A DNA stretch of 29,830 nt. It comes from UMGS1696 sp964621755 (GTDB lineage Bacteria; Bacillota; Clostridia; Oscillospirales; CAG-272). A program made the translations under genes and the position numbers. The stretch covers positions 1 to 29,830 of the forward strand of contig CAZUPI010000028.1 of assembly GCA_964621755.1 (NCBI GenBank), read 5' to 3'. Under the pieces are notes generated by a model that saw only the letters and a list, made by a program, of their open reading frames with translations, was not told where the DNA came from and made no database searches. This document shows positions 16,924 to 24,847 of this stretch, piece after piece (the first letter of the stretch is position 1; each line of letters starts with the position of its first letter).

Positions 16924-18611
16924 AAAAGAAAAATAGCCTGCGCCGCAGCGGTGCGAAAATCATGGCAAGCCTCATTCTATTGCTCGGCAGTCTTGCTTAT
17001 ATTATGATTCTTGCCGTGATAAACGGCTCACTGGGATTTGTCTCAGCTATGGGCGTTACTGTATTCGGTGCACTGGGTGCAGCGAAAGCCCTCGGAGAAA
17101 CTGTGGCGCTGTCTTACGAATGGATCATTAGTCTTGCCATCGGATGCGGTGTACTTCGCGGCCTGCTCCGTTATTTTGAGCAATATTCCAATCATTTTAT
17201 CGCTTTTAAACTCTTAGCTGTATTCCGTGATAAGATTTTCGCTTCTCTCCGCCGTCTTTGCCCCGCAAAACTGGAGAGTAAAGAAAAAGGCAGCATAATT
17301 GCGATGATTACCTCTGATATTGAAACGCTTGAAGTGTTCTATGCCCACACGATTTCACCTATTTGTATTGCGGTGATCGTGTCGGCGGCAGTCCTTGTTT
17401 TCGTAGGATGCGTGTCGAGCTGGTATCTGGCATTGGTCGCACTTGCCGCCTACATGATGGTCGGTATCGTTGTTCCGATGATTTCTTCCGGCAAGCTGAA
17501 AGCGTCGGGTGTAAAATACCGCGCGGAGTTTGCAAGCTTCAACTCCTATTTTCTGGACAGCATCAAGGGTGTAAAGGATATTGTGCTGAACAACGCGGGT
17601 GAGCAGAGAAAACAGGAAGTCAACCGCCGTTCCGACATACTCCTTTGCGAAACCAAAAAGATGAAGCACGATACCACAAAAGCAGCGGCATTCACAGAGC
17701 TTGTCGTGTCGCTGTCGATTCTTGCTACCCTCGCTGTCGGTATTCTGCTTGTACAAAACGGTATGCTGACCGTGGGCTATATGGTCGTTGGCGTGGTCAC
17801 TGTTTTCTCCTCTTTCGGTCCCGTGATCGCCATTTCCGCACTTCCCGGAAATCTGACGCAGACCTTTGCATCCGGCGATCGTGTGCTGAATCTCCTTGCG
17901 GAAAAGCCCGTTGTCGACCCGGTGCAAAACGGAAAGACCTTTGATTTTGAAAATATCAATGTCGAAAATCTGTCCTTCTCCTACGATGGAGAAACAGAAA
18001 TTCTCCGGAATATAAAGATGCACGCCGAAAAAGGCGAAATCATCGGTATCGTCGGTGAATCGGGCTGCGGAAAATCCACCTTTCTGAAGCTGCTTCTGCG
18101 CTTCTGGCAGAAATCAGACGGTAATATTTGTTACAACGGCATCGACATTGACAATATCGACGGAGATAATCTGCTTGATAATGTGACGATGGTCAGTCAG
18201 ACCACATACCTTTTTGATGAAACCATTGAAGATAATCTCCGCATTGCAAAGCCGGACGCAACACAAGACGAACTTGAAACGGCCTGCAAAATGGCGTCTG
18301 TCCATGACTTCATTATGACACTGCCCGAAGGATACAAAACCCGCGTGGGTGCGCTTGGCGATCATCTTTCTGCCGGTGAAAAACAGCGCATAGGACTGGC
18401 CCGTGCTTTTTTAAAGGGTGCGCCGCTTATTCTCCTTGACGAGCCGACAAGCAATGTTGACAGTATCAATGAGGGAATTATTCTCAAAGCCCTGCGCGAA
18501 CAAAAATCAAAGAAAAGCATTCTTCTCGTATCCCACCGCGAGTCCACCATGGCCATCGCCGATAGAATTTACAGAGTTGCTGACGGAGGACGGATGGTTG
18601 AAAACCGATAA
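16920..18611 (+). CDS. CydC-like ABC half-transporter
   Basis: A 563-residue partner of the CydD-like protein. Membrane helices occupy about 12-300, with TSDIETLEVFYAHTISPI matching the CydC signature region. The ATPase domain has Walker A GESGCGKST, signature LSAGEKQR (Ala in place of the first Gly of LSGGQ), Walker B LILLDEPTSNVD and switch His VSHREST. The Ala in the signature may lower activity of one ATP site, as in other asymmetric heterodimers; this is inference. The ATG overlaps the preceding stop by 4 bases. The gene's last 14 bases overlap the TTG start of the YgbA-like gene, so all four genes of the operon are tightly coupled. Confidence 0.88.
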   Translation: MKKKNSLRRSGAKIMASLILLLGSLAYIMILAVINGSLGFVSAMGVTVFGALGAAKALGETVALSYEWIISLAIGCGVLRGLLRYFEQYSNHFIAFKLLAVFRDKIFASLRRLCPAKLESKEKGSIIAMITSDIETLEVFYAHTISPICIAVIVSAAVLVFVGCVSSWYLALVALAAYMMVGIVVPMISSGKLKASGVKYRAEFASFNSYFLDSIKGVKDIVLNNAGEQRKQEVNRRSDILLCETKKMKHDTTKAAAFTELVVSLSILATLAVGILLVQNGMLTVGYMVVGVVTVFSSFGPVIAISALPGNLTQTFASGDRVLNLLAEKPVVDPVQNGKTFDFENINVENLSFSYDGETEILRNIKMHAEKGEIIGIVGESGCGKSTFLKLLLRFWQKSDGNICYNGIDIDNIDGDNLLDNVTMVSQTTYLFDETIEDNLRIAKPDATQDELETACKMASVHDFIMTLPEGYKTRVGALGDHLSAGEKQRIGLARAFLKGAPLILLDEPTSNVDSINEGIILKALREQKSKKSILLVSHRESTMAIADRIYRVADGGRMVENR

Positions 18612-18951
18612 AATAACCTCCAAACGGGAAAAGGAAAAACAGACGGTCAGTCTGATGATTGCTCTGTATTGCAAAAAGAAGCACGGGACAAAGCAAACCC
18701 TTTGTCCCGAATGCGAAGCACTGAAGCAGTATGCAATACAAAGGAGTGATAAATGCCCTTTTATGGAATCGAAAACCTTTTGTTCCAACTGCAACGTGCA
18801 TTGCTACAAGCCCGAAATGCGTGAGAAAATACGTGAAGTAATGCGCTTTTCGGGCCCGAGAATGATTCTGCATCATCCCATTATGGCGCTGAGCCATGTG
18901 ATTGAAACCAAAAAAGAAAAACGGAGGCTTGAAAAAGTAAATGAAAATTAA
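18598..18951 (+). CDS. ygbA: Nitrous oxide-stimulated promoter (YgbA) family protein
   Basis: A 117-residue cysteine-rich cytoplasmic protein of the YgbA_NO family (E. coli YgbA, an NsrR-regulated gene linked to nitrosative stress recovery). Cysteines occur at 25, 36, 39, 53, 62, 65 and 69, in the arrangement CPEC, CPF, CSNC and CYKP, followed by the conserved MREKIREVMRFSGPRM. The start is TTG 18598, because GGAGGA lies at 18585-18590 and because the family's conserved segment starts before the next in-frame ATG at 18655; the resulting length equals that of E. coli YgbA as I recall it. The cysteine pattern suggests a metal or Fe-S site, but this is inference. It is translationally coupled to the CydC-like gene and to ybaN. 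Confidence 0.85.
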   Translation: MKTDKITSKREKEKQTVSLMIALYCKKKHGTKQTLCPECEALKQYAIQRSDKCPFMESKTFCSNCNVHCYKPEMREKIREVMRFSGPRMILHHPIMALSHVIETKKEKRRLEKVNEN

Positions 18952-19369
18952 GAAGATACTCTATATCATTTTTGGATGCATCGGCGTTGGTCTTGGAGCT
19001 GTCGGTGCGGTTCTTCCGCTGCTCCCCGCCTTTCCATTTCTTCTGCTTGCAGCATTTTGCTTTGCAAAAAGCTCAGACAGGCTTCATACCTGGTTTGTGA
19101 ACACGAAACTGTACAAAAAGAATCTTGAAAGCTATGTGCAAGGGCGCGGTATGACATGGGCGACGAAAATACGCATTATGATTACCGTGACTCTTCTTAT
19201 GAGCATTGGATTTACCATAATGGCACTCAAAAGCGTGATAGTCGGTTGTATCGTTCTCGGTTGTGTGTGGCTATTCCATATCATCTATTTCATCTTCGGC
19301 GTGAAAACCTTAAAGGAGGAAGAGACGATAGCCCATCAGCCTTTTGGAAAGGCAGAAGAAAAGCAGTAA
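18941..19369 (+). CDS. ybaN: YbaN/DUF454 family inner-membrane protein
   Basis: A 142-residue small membrane protein. An N-terminal pair of hydrophobic helices (about 6-45) contains LPLLPAFPFLLLAAFCFAKS, the hallmark of DUF454, followed by RLHTWF and a second hydrophobic pair at about 76-117. The tail is charged. The function of the family is unknown. GGAGG near 18924-18928 precedes the ATG, and the gene overlaps ygbA by 11 bases. It is the last gene of the second ABC operon. The sequence changes character within 25 bases after the stop, where a truncated polymerase gene begins on the opposite strand. Confidence 0.87.
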   Translation: MKIKKILYIIFGCIGVGLGAVGAVLPLLPAFPFLLLAAFCFAKSSDRLHTWFVNTKLYKKNLESYVQGRGMTWATKIRIMITVTLLMSIGFTIMALKSVIVGCIVLGCVWLFHIIYFIFGVKTLKEEETIAHQPFGKAEEKQ

Positions 19370-19393
19370 GCAACCGTTCTTTAATAATTGCGA

Positions 19394-19471
19394 ATCCAGT
19401 CCTCGTTCCCGACACTCAACCGAAGCGTAGAAGCTCTTGAGGTCGATTGCAATATAGGTTTTCTGCTTCAT
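19394..19471 (-). pseudogene. N-terminal fragment of a Y-family DNA polymerase
   Basis: The minus-strand frame from ATG 19471 begins MKQKTYIAIDLKSFYASVEC, the start of UmuC/DinB-type lesion-bypass polymerases; the metal-binding Asp of IDLKSFYASVE is there. Similarity ends after about 26 residues at RGLD near 19394. From there the frame runs on into antisense of ybaN and means nothing. AAAGGAG lies upstream of the start. The rest of the gene is not in this window. It is a truncated gene marking a rearrangement junction at about 19370-19394. Confidence 0.8.
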
Positions 19472-19522
19472 GCCTCGGCTGTCTCCTTTCGTCTCATTGT
19501 GTCTAATCGACAAACTGGAAGT

Positions 19523-20038
19523 TTACAGTTCTATACCTACATCATATTCATTATCTATGAGAATATAATTCACATTATACTTTTTACACATTTCAAGTGT
19601 TTTCAGGTTATCGTGAAGTACTGATTCTATAGTACAATCAGAATCATCCAACCTTTTTTCAATAATATCCGCATATTTCTTTATGTCTGCAAAGTGATTC
19701 TTTATATACTGCTCGCTCATAACCAAACAAGCGTATCTGATTTGCCCAAGATATGTTTCGTCAAAATCAAATTGCCAGTCAAAAGGTATATAACAACCCT
19801 CAACAATCAAGTTTTGATTGTTCTCAATGGCTGTCTTAACCATTTCTCGAACGATAGCCCAAAGATATTTTGTTAAAGACTCATCATCACTCATCGGAGT
19901 TAAATCTGTGTTTCCACTTCGAATAAGTCCCATTTTCAGATGGTCAATAGACAAATACGGATAGTGGTACTGTTCAAGCAGTTGTTGTGCTAATTTAGTT
20001 TTTCCAGTGTGGGATGCCCCACTAATTAGAATGACCAT
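19523..20038 (-). CDS. P-loop kinase/AAA-like nucleotide-binding protein
   Basis: A 171-residue cytoplasmic protein with an N-terminal Walker A, GASHTGKT at 7-14, followed by LAQQLLEQYHYPYLSIDHLK, an arrangement seen in small kinases of the adenylate kinase/shikimate kinase and zeta-toxin-like groups. A later IVEGCYIP probably supplies the second strand and acidic residue. There is no antitoxin-like partner next to it. GGTGAG lies just upstream of ATG 20038. The gene is clearly more AT-rich than the ABC block. A TATAAT (minus strand, 20158-20163) with a poor -35 is the only promoter candidate. The phosphorylated substrate is unknown. Confidence 0.78.
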   Translation of the reverse strand: MVILISGASHTGKTKLAQQLLEQYHYPYLSIDHLKMGLIRSGNTDLTPMSDDESLTKYLWAIVREMVKTAIENNQNLIVEGCYIPFDWQFDFDETYLGQIRYACLVMSEQYIKNHFADIKKYADIIEKRLDDSDCTIESVLHDNLKTLEMCKKYNVNYILIDNEYDVGIEL

Positions 20039-20228
20039 ACCATCTCACCACCAACTTCAAATGCATAGTTGTTTCTCCATTACAAAATTCATTAACTGAA
20101 TTCCTTGTCTTTCTACCCGCTGTTCTTTTATCACTACATACCCTCGTTTTTTACTGTATTATAAAAAAGGTTCGCTAATCCTCCACAATCTGTAGATTGA
20201 TATTTTCTAATTAAGATGAGCATGCATT

Positions 20229-21803
20229 TTAACTTTTCACAACGCAAATAGAAGGCTTTTCTTTATCGTGGGCAACTTTTAGCCACCCCATATCAAACAA
20301 GGTGCTTACCAAGTTTTCAATAGAATTAAAACGGTAAACAAACGCACCCACATATTCTGCTGTTTTTTTAATGTGTGCGGGTGCGAGATCTGCTGTTATA
20401 TTTGCGGCAATTTCAGAAGTTTTTCGATTCAATTCTGATACAATAGAGATACACTTGCCAAGCATGGTGCGCAGTTCATTGTATTCACCGGCTGTCCAGA
20501 CGGCGAAATTTGGTTTGCCGTTATCAGTATATCCGAGCTTATCAAGACGTTCCTTCCAGTCGCTTGGCAAATACTCGTAGCACCCCACAGCAGCACAAAC
20601 TAACGGATCGTTCATTTGCCCCCAAAAATGCTGCGCATTCAGCGTTTGTTTGAAATTCATTGCAATTACGCTGCCTCGCCCGTCTCCGGAAAGCGCGCCG
20701 TTATAAATGCCTTGGATTCCTCCTGGAAACCTATCGCCTATAACATTCTCTGTACTTCTGCCCCAAACAATTCCACTTCCCCCGCCACCGTTTACAAGAG
20801 AATAAGGGCCGTCATTCGGTAACTCTCCGTAGTTTGTCTCCAAATCATTTTCGGTATCAATCAGCGACCAATGAAAACACAAGAGAAGCTTTTGCCAACG
20901 GGCAAGATTTTCATTAGGAAAGCGTTCTCCAAAACGCTTCGTAAATTCATCTGTAACCGAAATAAGCGTTTTAGCCGTATCCGCGGTAACCTCTTTTAGT
21001 TTTCCATCAATCGTTTTCGTGCAATCAAATGTGAAAATTGGAATGTTTGTCAGATACTTTCCATTGTTGCATACAAGATACTGTCGATCAATGAGCAATT
21101 TGATCTCGTCTTCAAGATACGGGAGAGCAACGCCCAATTCGACACTGATATCTTGAATTGTTACAGGGCTGTAATATGCCGCAAGTAAAATATTTCCTTT
21201 AATCTTTCTTCTTTGAAAGTCTTGGTATTCGCAATCTTCTCCTGCTTTGGTTCCCCAAAAGTCTATTTCAAAAATATTGGGACGATAGCTTTTTTCTCCA
21301 TATAATCTTTCCATGTTCATACCCTCTCTGATAATTTTTCTTGCGCGGAACAAATAGTATTTCACCATTTCTGTGCTGATCTGTAATCTACTTGCCACTT
21401 CGGAGCAGGAGAGATTTTCAATATAGTACAAAATGGTGGCGTCACGATATTGCTTGGTCAACAAGGATAGTTCACGACGGAGAAGGCTTAGCTCCTGTTT
21501 TCGGATGATTTCATCCAAAGCAGATTCAGACTCCTCTGCAATACTCTCGTCAAGCTCTGCAACACGGCTTGCATTTTTTGACTTTCTACGAAGATAGTCC
21601 ACATAGACATTCTCTGCAATCTTCCACATAAAGCCGCAAAAGCGTTCTTCCTCTTTTAGGTTTTTTGCAGATTTTATGATCTCATAGAGAATATCGCTTG
21701 CAAGATACTCGGCCTCATTTACATTGCCAAGCCTTGTTAGAGCAAAGCCGAAGATCGACTTCATATTCTCCGTTATCAGTTTTTCAAGTTTTATACTATC
21801 CAT
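20229..21803 (-). CDS. ECF-type sigma factor with large C-terminal extension
   Basis: A 524-residue protein. The N-terminal 165 residues are an ECF sigma factor: region 2 at about 14-77 (FGFALTRLGNVNEAEYLASDIL, then FMWKIAENVYVDYLRRK) and region 4 at about 105-160 with LSCSEVASRLQISTEMVKYY as helix-turn-helix. The extension (165-524) starts with a winged-helix-like part at about 201-255 (SPVTIQDISVELGVALPYLEDEI) and continues as a soluble domain with a glycine-rich stretch near 350; I do not recognise it. ATG 21803 is chosen because AAAAGGAG (minus, 21810-21817) precedes it. There is no membrane segment or separate anti-sigma gene, so the extension may do the regulation in cis. On the minus strand, AACC and CGAC separated by 15 bases lie just upstream (21844-21866), an ECF-like but weak promoter candidate. 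Confidence 0.82.
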   Translation of the reverse strand: MDSIKLEKLITENMKSIFGFALTRLGNVNEAEYLASDILYEIIKSAKNLKEEERFCGFMWKIAENVYVDYLRRKSKNASRVAELDESIAEESESALDEIIRKQELSLLRRELSLLTKQYRDATILYYIENLSCSEVASRLQISTEMVKYYLFRARKIIREGMNMERLYGEKSYRPNIFEIDFWGTKAGEDCEYQDFQRRKIKGNILLAAYYSPVTIQDISVELGVALPYLEDEIKLLIDRQYLVCNNGKYLTNIPIFTFDCTKTIDGKLKEVTADTAKTLISVTDEFTKRFGERFPNENLARWQKLLLCFHWSLIDTENDLETNYGELPNDGPYSLVNGGGGSGIVWGRSTENVIGDRFPGGIQGIYNGALSGDGRGSVIAMNFKQTLNAQHFWGQMNDPLVCAAVGCYEYLPSDWKERLDKLGYTDNGKPNFAVWTAGEYNELRTMLGKCISIVSELNRKTSEIAANITADLAPAHIKKTAEYVGAFVYRFNSIENLVSTLFDMGWLKVAHDKEKPSICVVKS

Positions 21804-21987
21804 TTGTTTCTCCTTTTCCGTTTTAGGGGCCTTCATACATATAGTCGTTGGAAAGATAAAACGGTTAAGATGATTTAGAAAATTTTTTCAAAATCAGTTT
21901 TCCATTTTGGATCATAAGGTAAGACAATGACTTTTCGCGTTTTCATATTTTTATTACATAAAGAAATCGTGCCATAAGGTCGGAAAA

Positions 21988-23038
21988 TTATAGAGAACGG
22001 AGAATATAATCCAGATCAAGGATGGTAAATCCGCTCTTTTTTGGACAGGTTTTGGCGATCTCCGTAAACTCAACAAATGACAGTCGTTGGTTTTTTTCCA
22101 AGCAAATCGCAAAGGCTCCCGCGACGTGGGGAATTGTCCAACTCTCGGAAACGGCTTTGCTGAAATGCACGTATTCATCGACTGAATCACAGGCCGCTGC
22201 GGTTCTCCTTGCGGACGGAACAAAGCACAGTCCATTGAAATATTTCACAAACTCTTCTCTGCACCGATTCCGCTCATAATTTTCAATTTGCCAGCGATTT
22301 AACCCATATGTTTGCGTATATGGATCGTGATCGATTCCGGAAAAGTTGTGCATAAACGTCGTGGTATCGATTAAAGTACGTTCGGTAGACGCCAGCTCGT
22401 TCTCCAGTTCGTTCCTCCGACTCATTTGATTGGACTGGAACGGGGCGGATAAACTGACCGACTCTGATCGGATCGTCATGGCGGCGATTGTACTCCACGA
22501 TCTTTTTCAACGCTTGCAACTGCCACTCGTAATAGGTTTCGATCGGCTGCGTATTATTCGGTATGGCATAATAAAGCAGTTCCACGCCCTTGGCAACCCC
22601 GCAGGTTTTTCCGCACAGATAGCTTGCGCAGGTCGTTCCGTGAAAATCAATATAGGAGTTTTTCTCATGACCGGGGATCACTTCCATATATTGGATCCCA
22701 TCCCGAAATTCGATATGATCCACAGGAATCGGACGGTCAATAACGGCAGCTTTAATGCCCTTTCCGGTCAGTCCGGTGTGGTTGCTCAACGGGTTCTTCT
22801 TTCCGCTTTCCAAGACGGCCTGCGCCGCTTGCGAAAGCTTATCTGGAAATACGGTTTGGCTGTTAAAACACAGTTCGGACAACCTGCTTTCGTTTTCAAT
22901 GTTGACGTTGCTGTGTGTCAAATCCCGGTAGGCCAACTGCCATATGGACTCCACCGAAAACGGAACGATGGAGTCATAGTATTCTGTTGTGACTGTATCA
23001 GGAAGCGTAATTGTGGAGAGAATATGGTCTTTTAACAT
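21988..23038 (-). pseudogene. S8 (subtilisin-like) peptidase gene broken by a one-base frameshift
   Basis: Two overlapping minus-strand frames encode one S8 serine peptidase. The first, from ATG 23038, has the Asp region AAVIDRPI (D101) and the His motif HGTTCAS (H133); it runs out of frame after DDPIRV at 22460. The second frame carries SLSAPF, then SESWTIPHVAGAF with the catalytic Ser, a variant of GTSMAxPHVAG. Removing one G at 22458/22459 (CC on the plus strand) gives DDPIRVVSLSAPF and a continuous protein of 349 residues with D101, H133 and S299. No slippery sequence is seen, so mutation or assembly error is more likely than programmed frameshifting. No signal peptide. It lies upstream of the sigma factor gene in the same direction. 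Confidence 0.82.
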
Positions 23039-23066
23039 TTTCTGCCCTTTCTCGTGATTTTTCAAA

Positions 23067-23103
23067 GAAAAACCGGACAACAGTTAAAACATGGTGTCCG
23101 GTT
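23067..23103 (-). terminator. Second terminator downstream of tRNA-Ser
   Basis: On the minus strand AACCGGACA and TGTCCGGTT (plus positions 23095-23103 and 23071-23079) form a 9-base stem, followed by a T run (plus A run 23067-23072). It sits between the tRNA gene and the S8 peptidase gene, in tandem with the hairpin at 23134-23184. Confidence 0.72.
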
Positions 23104-23133
23104 GTGGTGCGAGTATTCATAAATAAAAATATA

Positions 23134-23184
23134 TAAAATTGAACACCTATCCGAATACGAATCGTATCAAAACAGGTGTTCAAT
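23134..23184 (-). terminator. Terminator of tRNA-Ser
   Basis: ATTGAACACCT (minus strand, plus 23174-23184) pairs with AGGTGTTCAAT (plus 23138-23148) over 11 bases. The loop contains a second dyad around CGAATACGAATCGTATC. A short T run follows on the minus strand. It begins two bases after the encoded CCA. Confidence 0.82.
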
Positions 23185-23186
23185 CA

Positions 23187-23275
23187 TGGCGGAAGCGGTG
23201 GGATTCGAACCCACGCGCGCTTTCACGCAAACTGATTTCGAGTCAGCCCCGTTATGACCACTTCGATACGCTTCC
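23187..23275 (-). tRNA. tRNA-Ser, anticodon CGA
   Basis: An 89-base minus-strand tRNA including encoded CCA. The acceptor arms GGAAGCG and CGCTTCC pair, with discriminator G. The anticodon loop is CTCGAAA, giving anticodon CGA for the codon UCG. A long variable arm marks it as a type II tRNA, and the T arm contains GGTTCGAATCC. It is flanked by an extended -10 promoter and two terminators. Confidence 0.95.
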
Positions 23276-23290
23276 ATTCATGTGCTTTTT

Positions 23291-23319
23291 ATTATATCAC
23301 ATCAAGCCCAGAATTGCAA
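23291..23319 (-). promoter_or_regulatory. Promoter of tRNA-Ser
   Basis: On the minus strand TTGCAA (plus 23314-23319), a 17-base spacer and TATAAT (plus 23291-23296), with TG one base before the -10. The predicted start lies a few bases before the mature tRNA 5' end at 23275. Confidence 0.8.
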
Positions 23320-23427
23320 GGTATTTTTCAAAAAAGCGCAGCATTTTTTCAAAAAGCGAACATTGTCTGCCTATCCTATCCAGTACCGCATTTGACATGA
23401 GTTCCCCGTAAATCCGCCGACCTCCCG

Positions 23428-24675
23428 TTATTTAGTAAGATTCACCAGCGCATTCGCAAAATCTTGCTCCTCCATCCGGTGGATGCTGCCGATGACTCGC
23501 ACATTCATATTATCCGCACGTCCTCTGAGAGTGGATACCGCCGCGTCTCCGTTATAGGCTTTGTCGGCAGAGTCAAAATAAATGGTAGCGGCGAGAGCGC
23601 ATCTAGCGTAGCTGCTTCCGAATTTTTCGGCAACAGTCGCAAGCTTATACAGCTCGTCAGTCTTTACGTCGCCGTTTTTACATGAAATGAAGACCGGAAT
23701 TACGCCGCACATGAGCATAACGTCAATTTCATTTCGAGTTGTATCCACATCTTCGTTCCAACCGAGAATGATTCCCGTCGTCGCACTGTCGAATACCGGA
23801 ACCCCGTCGCGTTCGCAGGCAAGAGCGGTTTTGTATGTATAATATTCAAACAGCGAGCCCGCTTGGGTCAGGCAGTCCTGCACCGGCTTGTTTTTATAAG
23901 TGAACACAAGAAGTCCGCGTCCTGAACGGTTAGCATCTACTGTGACAAATCCATCATCGACGAAACTCTGCCACAACGCGCGGTCAACACCGTCCTTTCT
24001 GCCGACGTCGTCTTCAGAGAGAGAGTAAGTTCCCTGCTCTCCGGAATACGAGCCGACTGCCGCCGACAGCCGATTAATTTTCGAATTCCACTCGCCACAG
24101 CTCCGCCGGCAGATTTGCCACAGCTTATCAATATCTTCGCAAACCGGGTCATCCCGTCCGAACGTCACGGACTCGCCGTAAATTTTTCCGCCGTGGAGTA
24201 AAACATTCTCATGCACCGTAAGGTAAACCTGACTGCTCTCCGAAAAATCTATGATCGTGCGTTCTATTTTACGCTTTCCGTCAGCAGCCATTCTCATGTC
24301 AAACCATACGCCTCGGCGGCTGATCGCGTTGATTCGGAATGCGGCGATCTTCTTATCAGTGTTCCCGAGTACGATTCCAAAGGCTACAAGCGCGCTTTCG
24401 TCCCCGCCGGAAATATCGATAACATATTCCTCGTCGTCATCGGAAATAATGCCGTACAGGGCCTCTGTTATTCCTTCGAGGTCGTTTTTCATAACGCTTT
24501 TTACGCGCATTTCAAGATAAATCCCGCGCCCCTCCAGTATTTTCTGATAAATCGGCACGGCGCGAATCACCTTTCGCGAATCCGGACTCACAAAAACGAC
24601 TTTATCCGGCTTCAGTGCCAGCGACGAAATAATATTTTCTACAGGAATTCTATCAAAAAATTCAACGAGTGTCAC
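23428..24675 (-). CDS. Card1/Can2-like CARF-nuclease (DUF1887 type)
   Basis: A 415-residue protein resembling Card1/Can2. The N-terminal CARF-like Rossmann domain (about 1-140) has the ligand-loop motif DISGGDES at 87-94. A middle winged-helix region (about 180-262) follows. The C-terminal PD-(D/E)xK-type nuclease has E277, then NEIDV (315-319) and FISCK (329-333), the active-site pattern of the DUF1887 nuclease. Characterised Card1 and Can2 are activated by cyclic tetra-adenylate from type III CRISPR complexes and nick or degrade nucleic acids. Here no cas gene or array is adjacent, so its activator is unknown. GTG 24675 is preceded by AGGAGA, and a good promoter lies about 105 bases upstream. 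The gene stands alone after tRNA-Ser. Confidence 0.85.
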   Translation of the reverse strand: MTLVEFFDRIPVENIISSLALKPDKVVFVSPDSRKVIRAVPIYQKILEGRGIYLEMRVKSVMKNDLEGITEALYGIISDDDEEYVIDISGGDESALVAFGIVLGNTDKKIAAFRINAISRRGVWFDMRMAADGKRKIERTIIDFSESSQVYLTVHENVLLHGGKIYGESVTFGRDDPVCEDIDKLWQICRRSCGEWNSKINRLSAAVGSYSGEQGTYSLSEDDVGRKDGVDRALWQSFVDDGFVTVDANRSGRGLLVFTYKNKPVQDCLTQAGSLFEYYTYKTALACERDGVPVFDSATTGIILGWNEDVDTTRNEIDVMLMCGVIPVFISCKNGDVKTDELYKLATVAEKFGSSYARCALAATIYFDSADKAYNGDAAVSTLRGRADNMNVRVIGSIHRMEEQDFANALVNLTK

Positions 24676-24698
24676 TACAGTTCTCCTACTTTGTGAAT

Positions 24699-24737
24699 GG
24701 GGATGCCAAAGGGGATTTTTTAACGCCCCTTGCCCCC
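24699..24737. repeat. GC-rich dyad in the leader of the Card1-like gene
   Basis: AAGGGG and CCCCTT (about 24711-24716 and 24728-24733) pair across an AT-rich loop, with further GGGG/CCCC on the outside. It lies in the transcribed leader of the Card1-like gene on the minus strand and could form an RNA hairpin. Its role is unknown. Confidence 0.45.
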
Positions 24738-24787
24738 AAAACTTTTCGACTGAGTGAGCAACCTTACTGCTCTCACCTTATATTATA

Positions 24788-24816
24788 ATTATACTATTTA
24801 AACTATCAGTTTGCAA
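24788..24816 (-). promoter_or_regulatory. Promoter of the Card1-like gene
   Basis: On the minus strand TTGCAA (plus 24811-24816), 17 bases, then TATAAT (plus 24788-24793); a second TATAAT follows directly (24782-24787). The implied leader is about 105 bases. Confidence 0.72.
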
Positions 24817-24847
24817 TACAACCCGCGAATTATTACTAAAAACCGTA

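Noticed and set aside
17355..18023. 222-codon minus-strand frame inside the CydC-like gene
   Set aside because: Antisense shadow of an intact ABC transporter gene.
15178..18611. Assignment as true cydD and cydC of cytochrome bd assembly
   Set aside because: No cydAB or respiratory gene is nearby and the likely host is anaerobic; resemblance alone does not support the gene names.
19523..20038. Zeta-type toxin of a toxin-antitoxin pair
   Set aside because: No antitoxin-sized partner gene lies beside it and the motif is only a general P-loop.
22440..22480. Programmed ribosomal frameshift in the S8 peptidase
   Set aside because: No slippery heptamer, internal ribosome binding site or downstream structure is evident; a one-base insertion is simpler.
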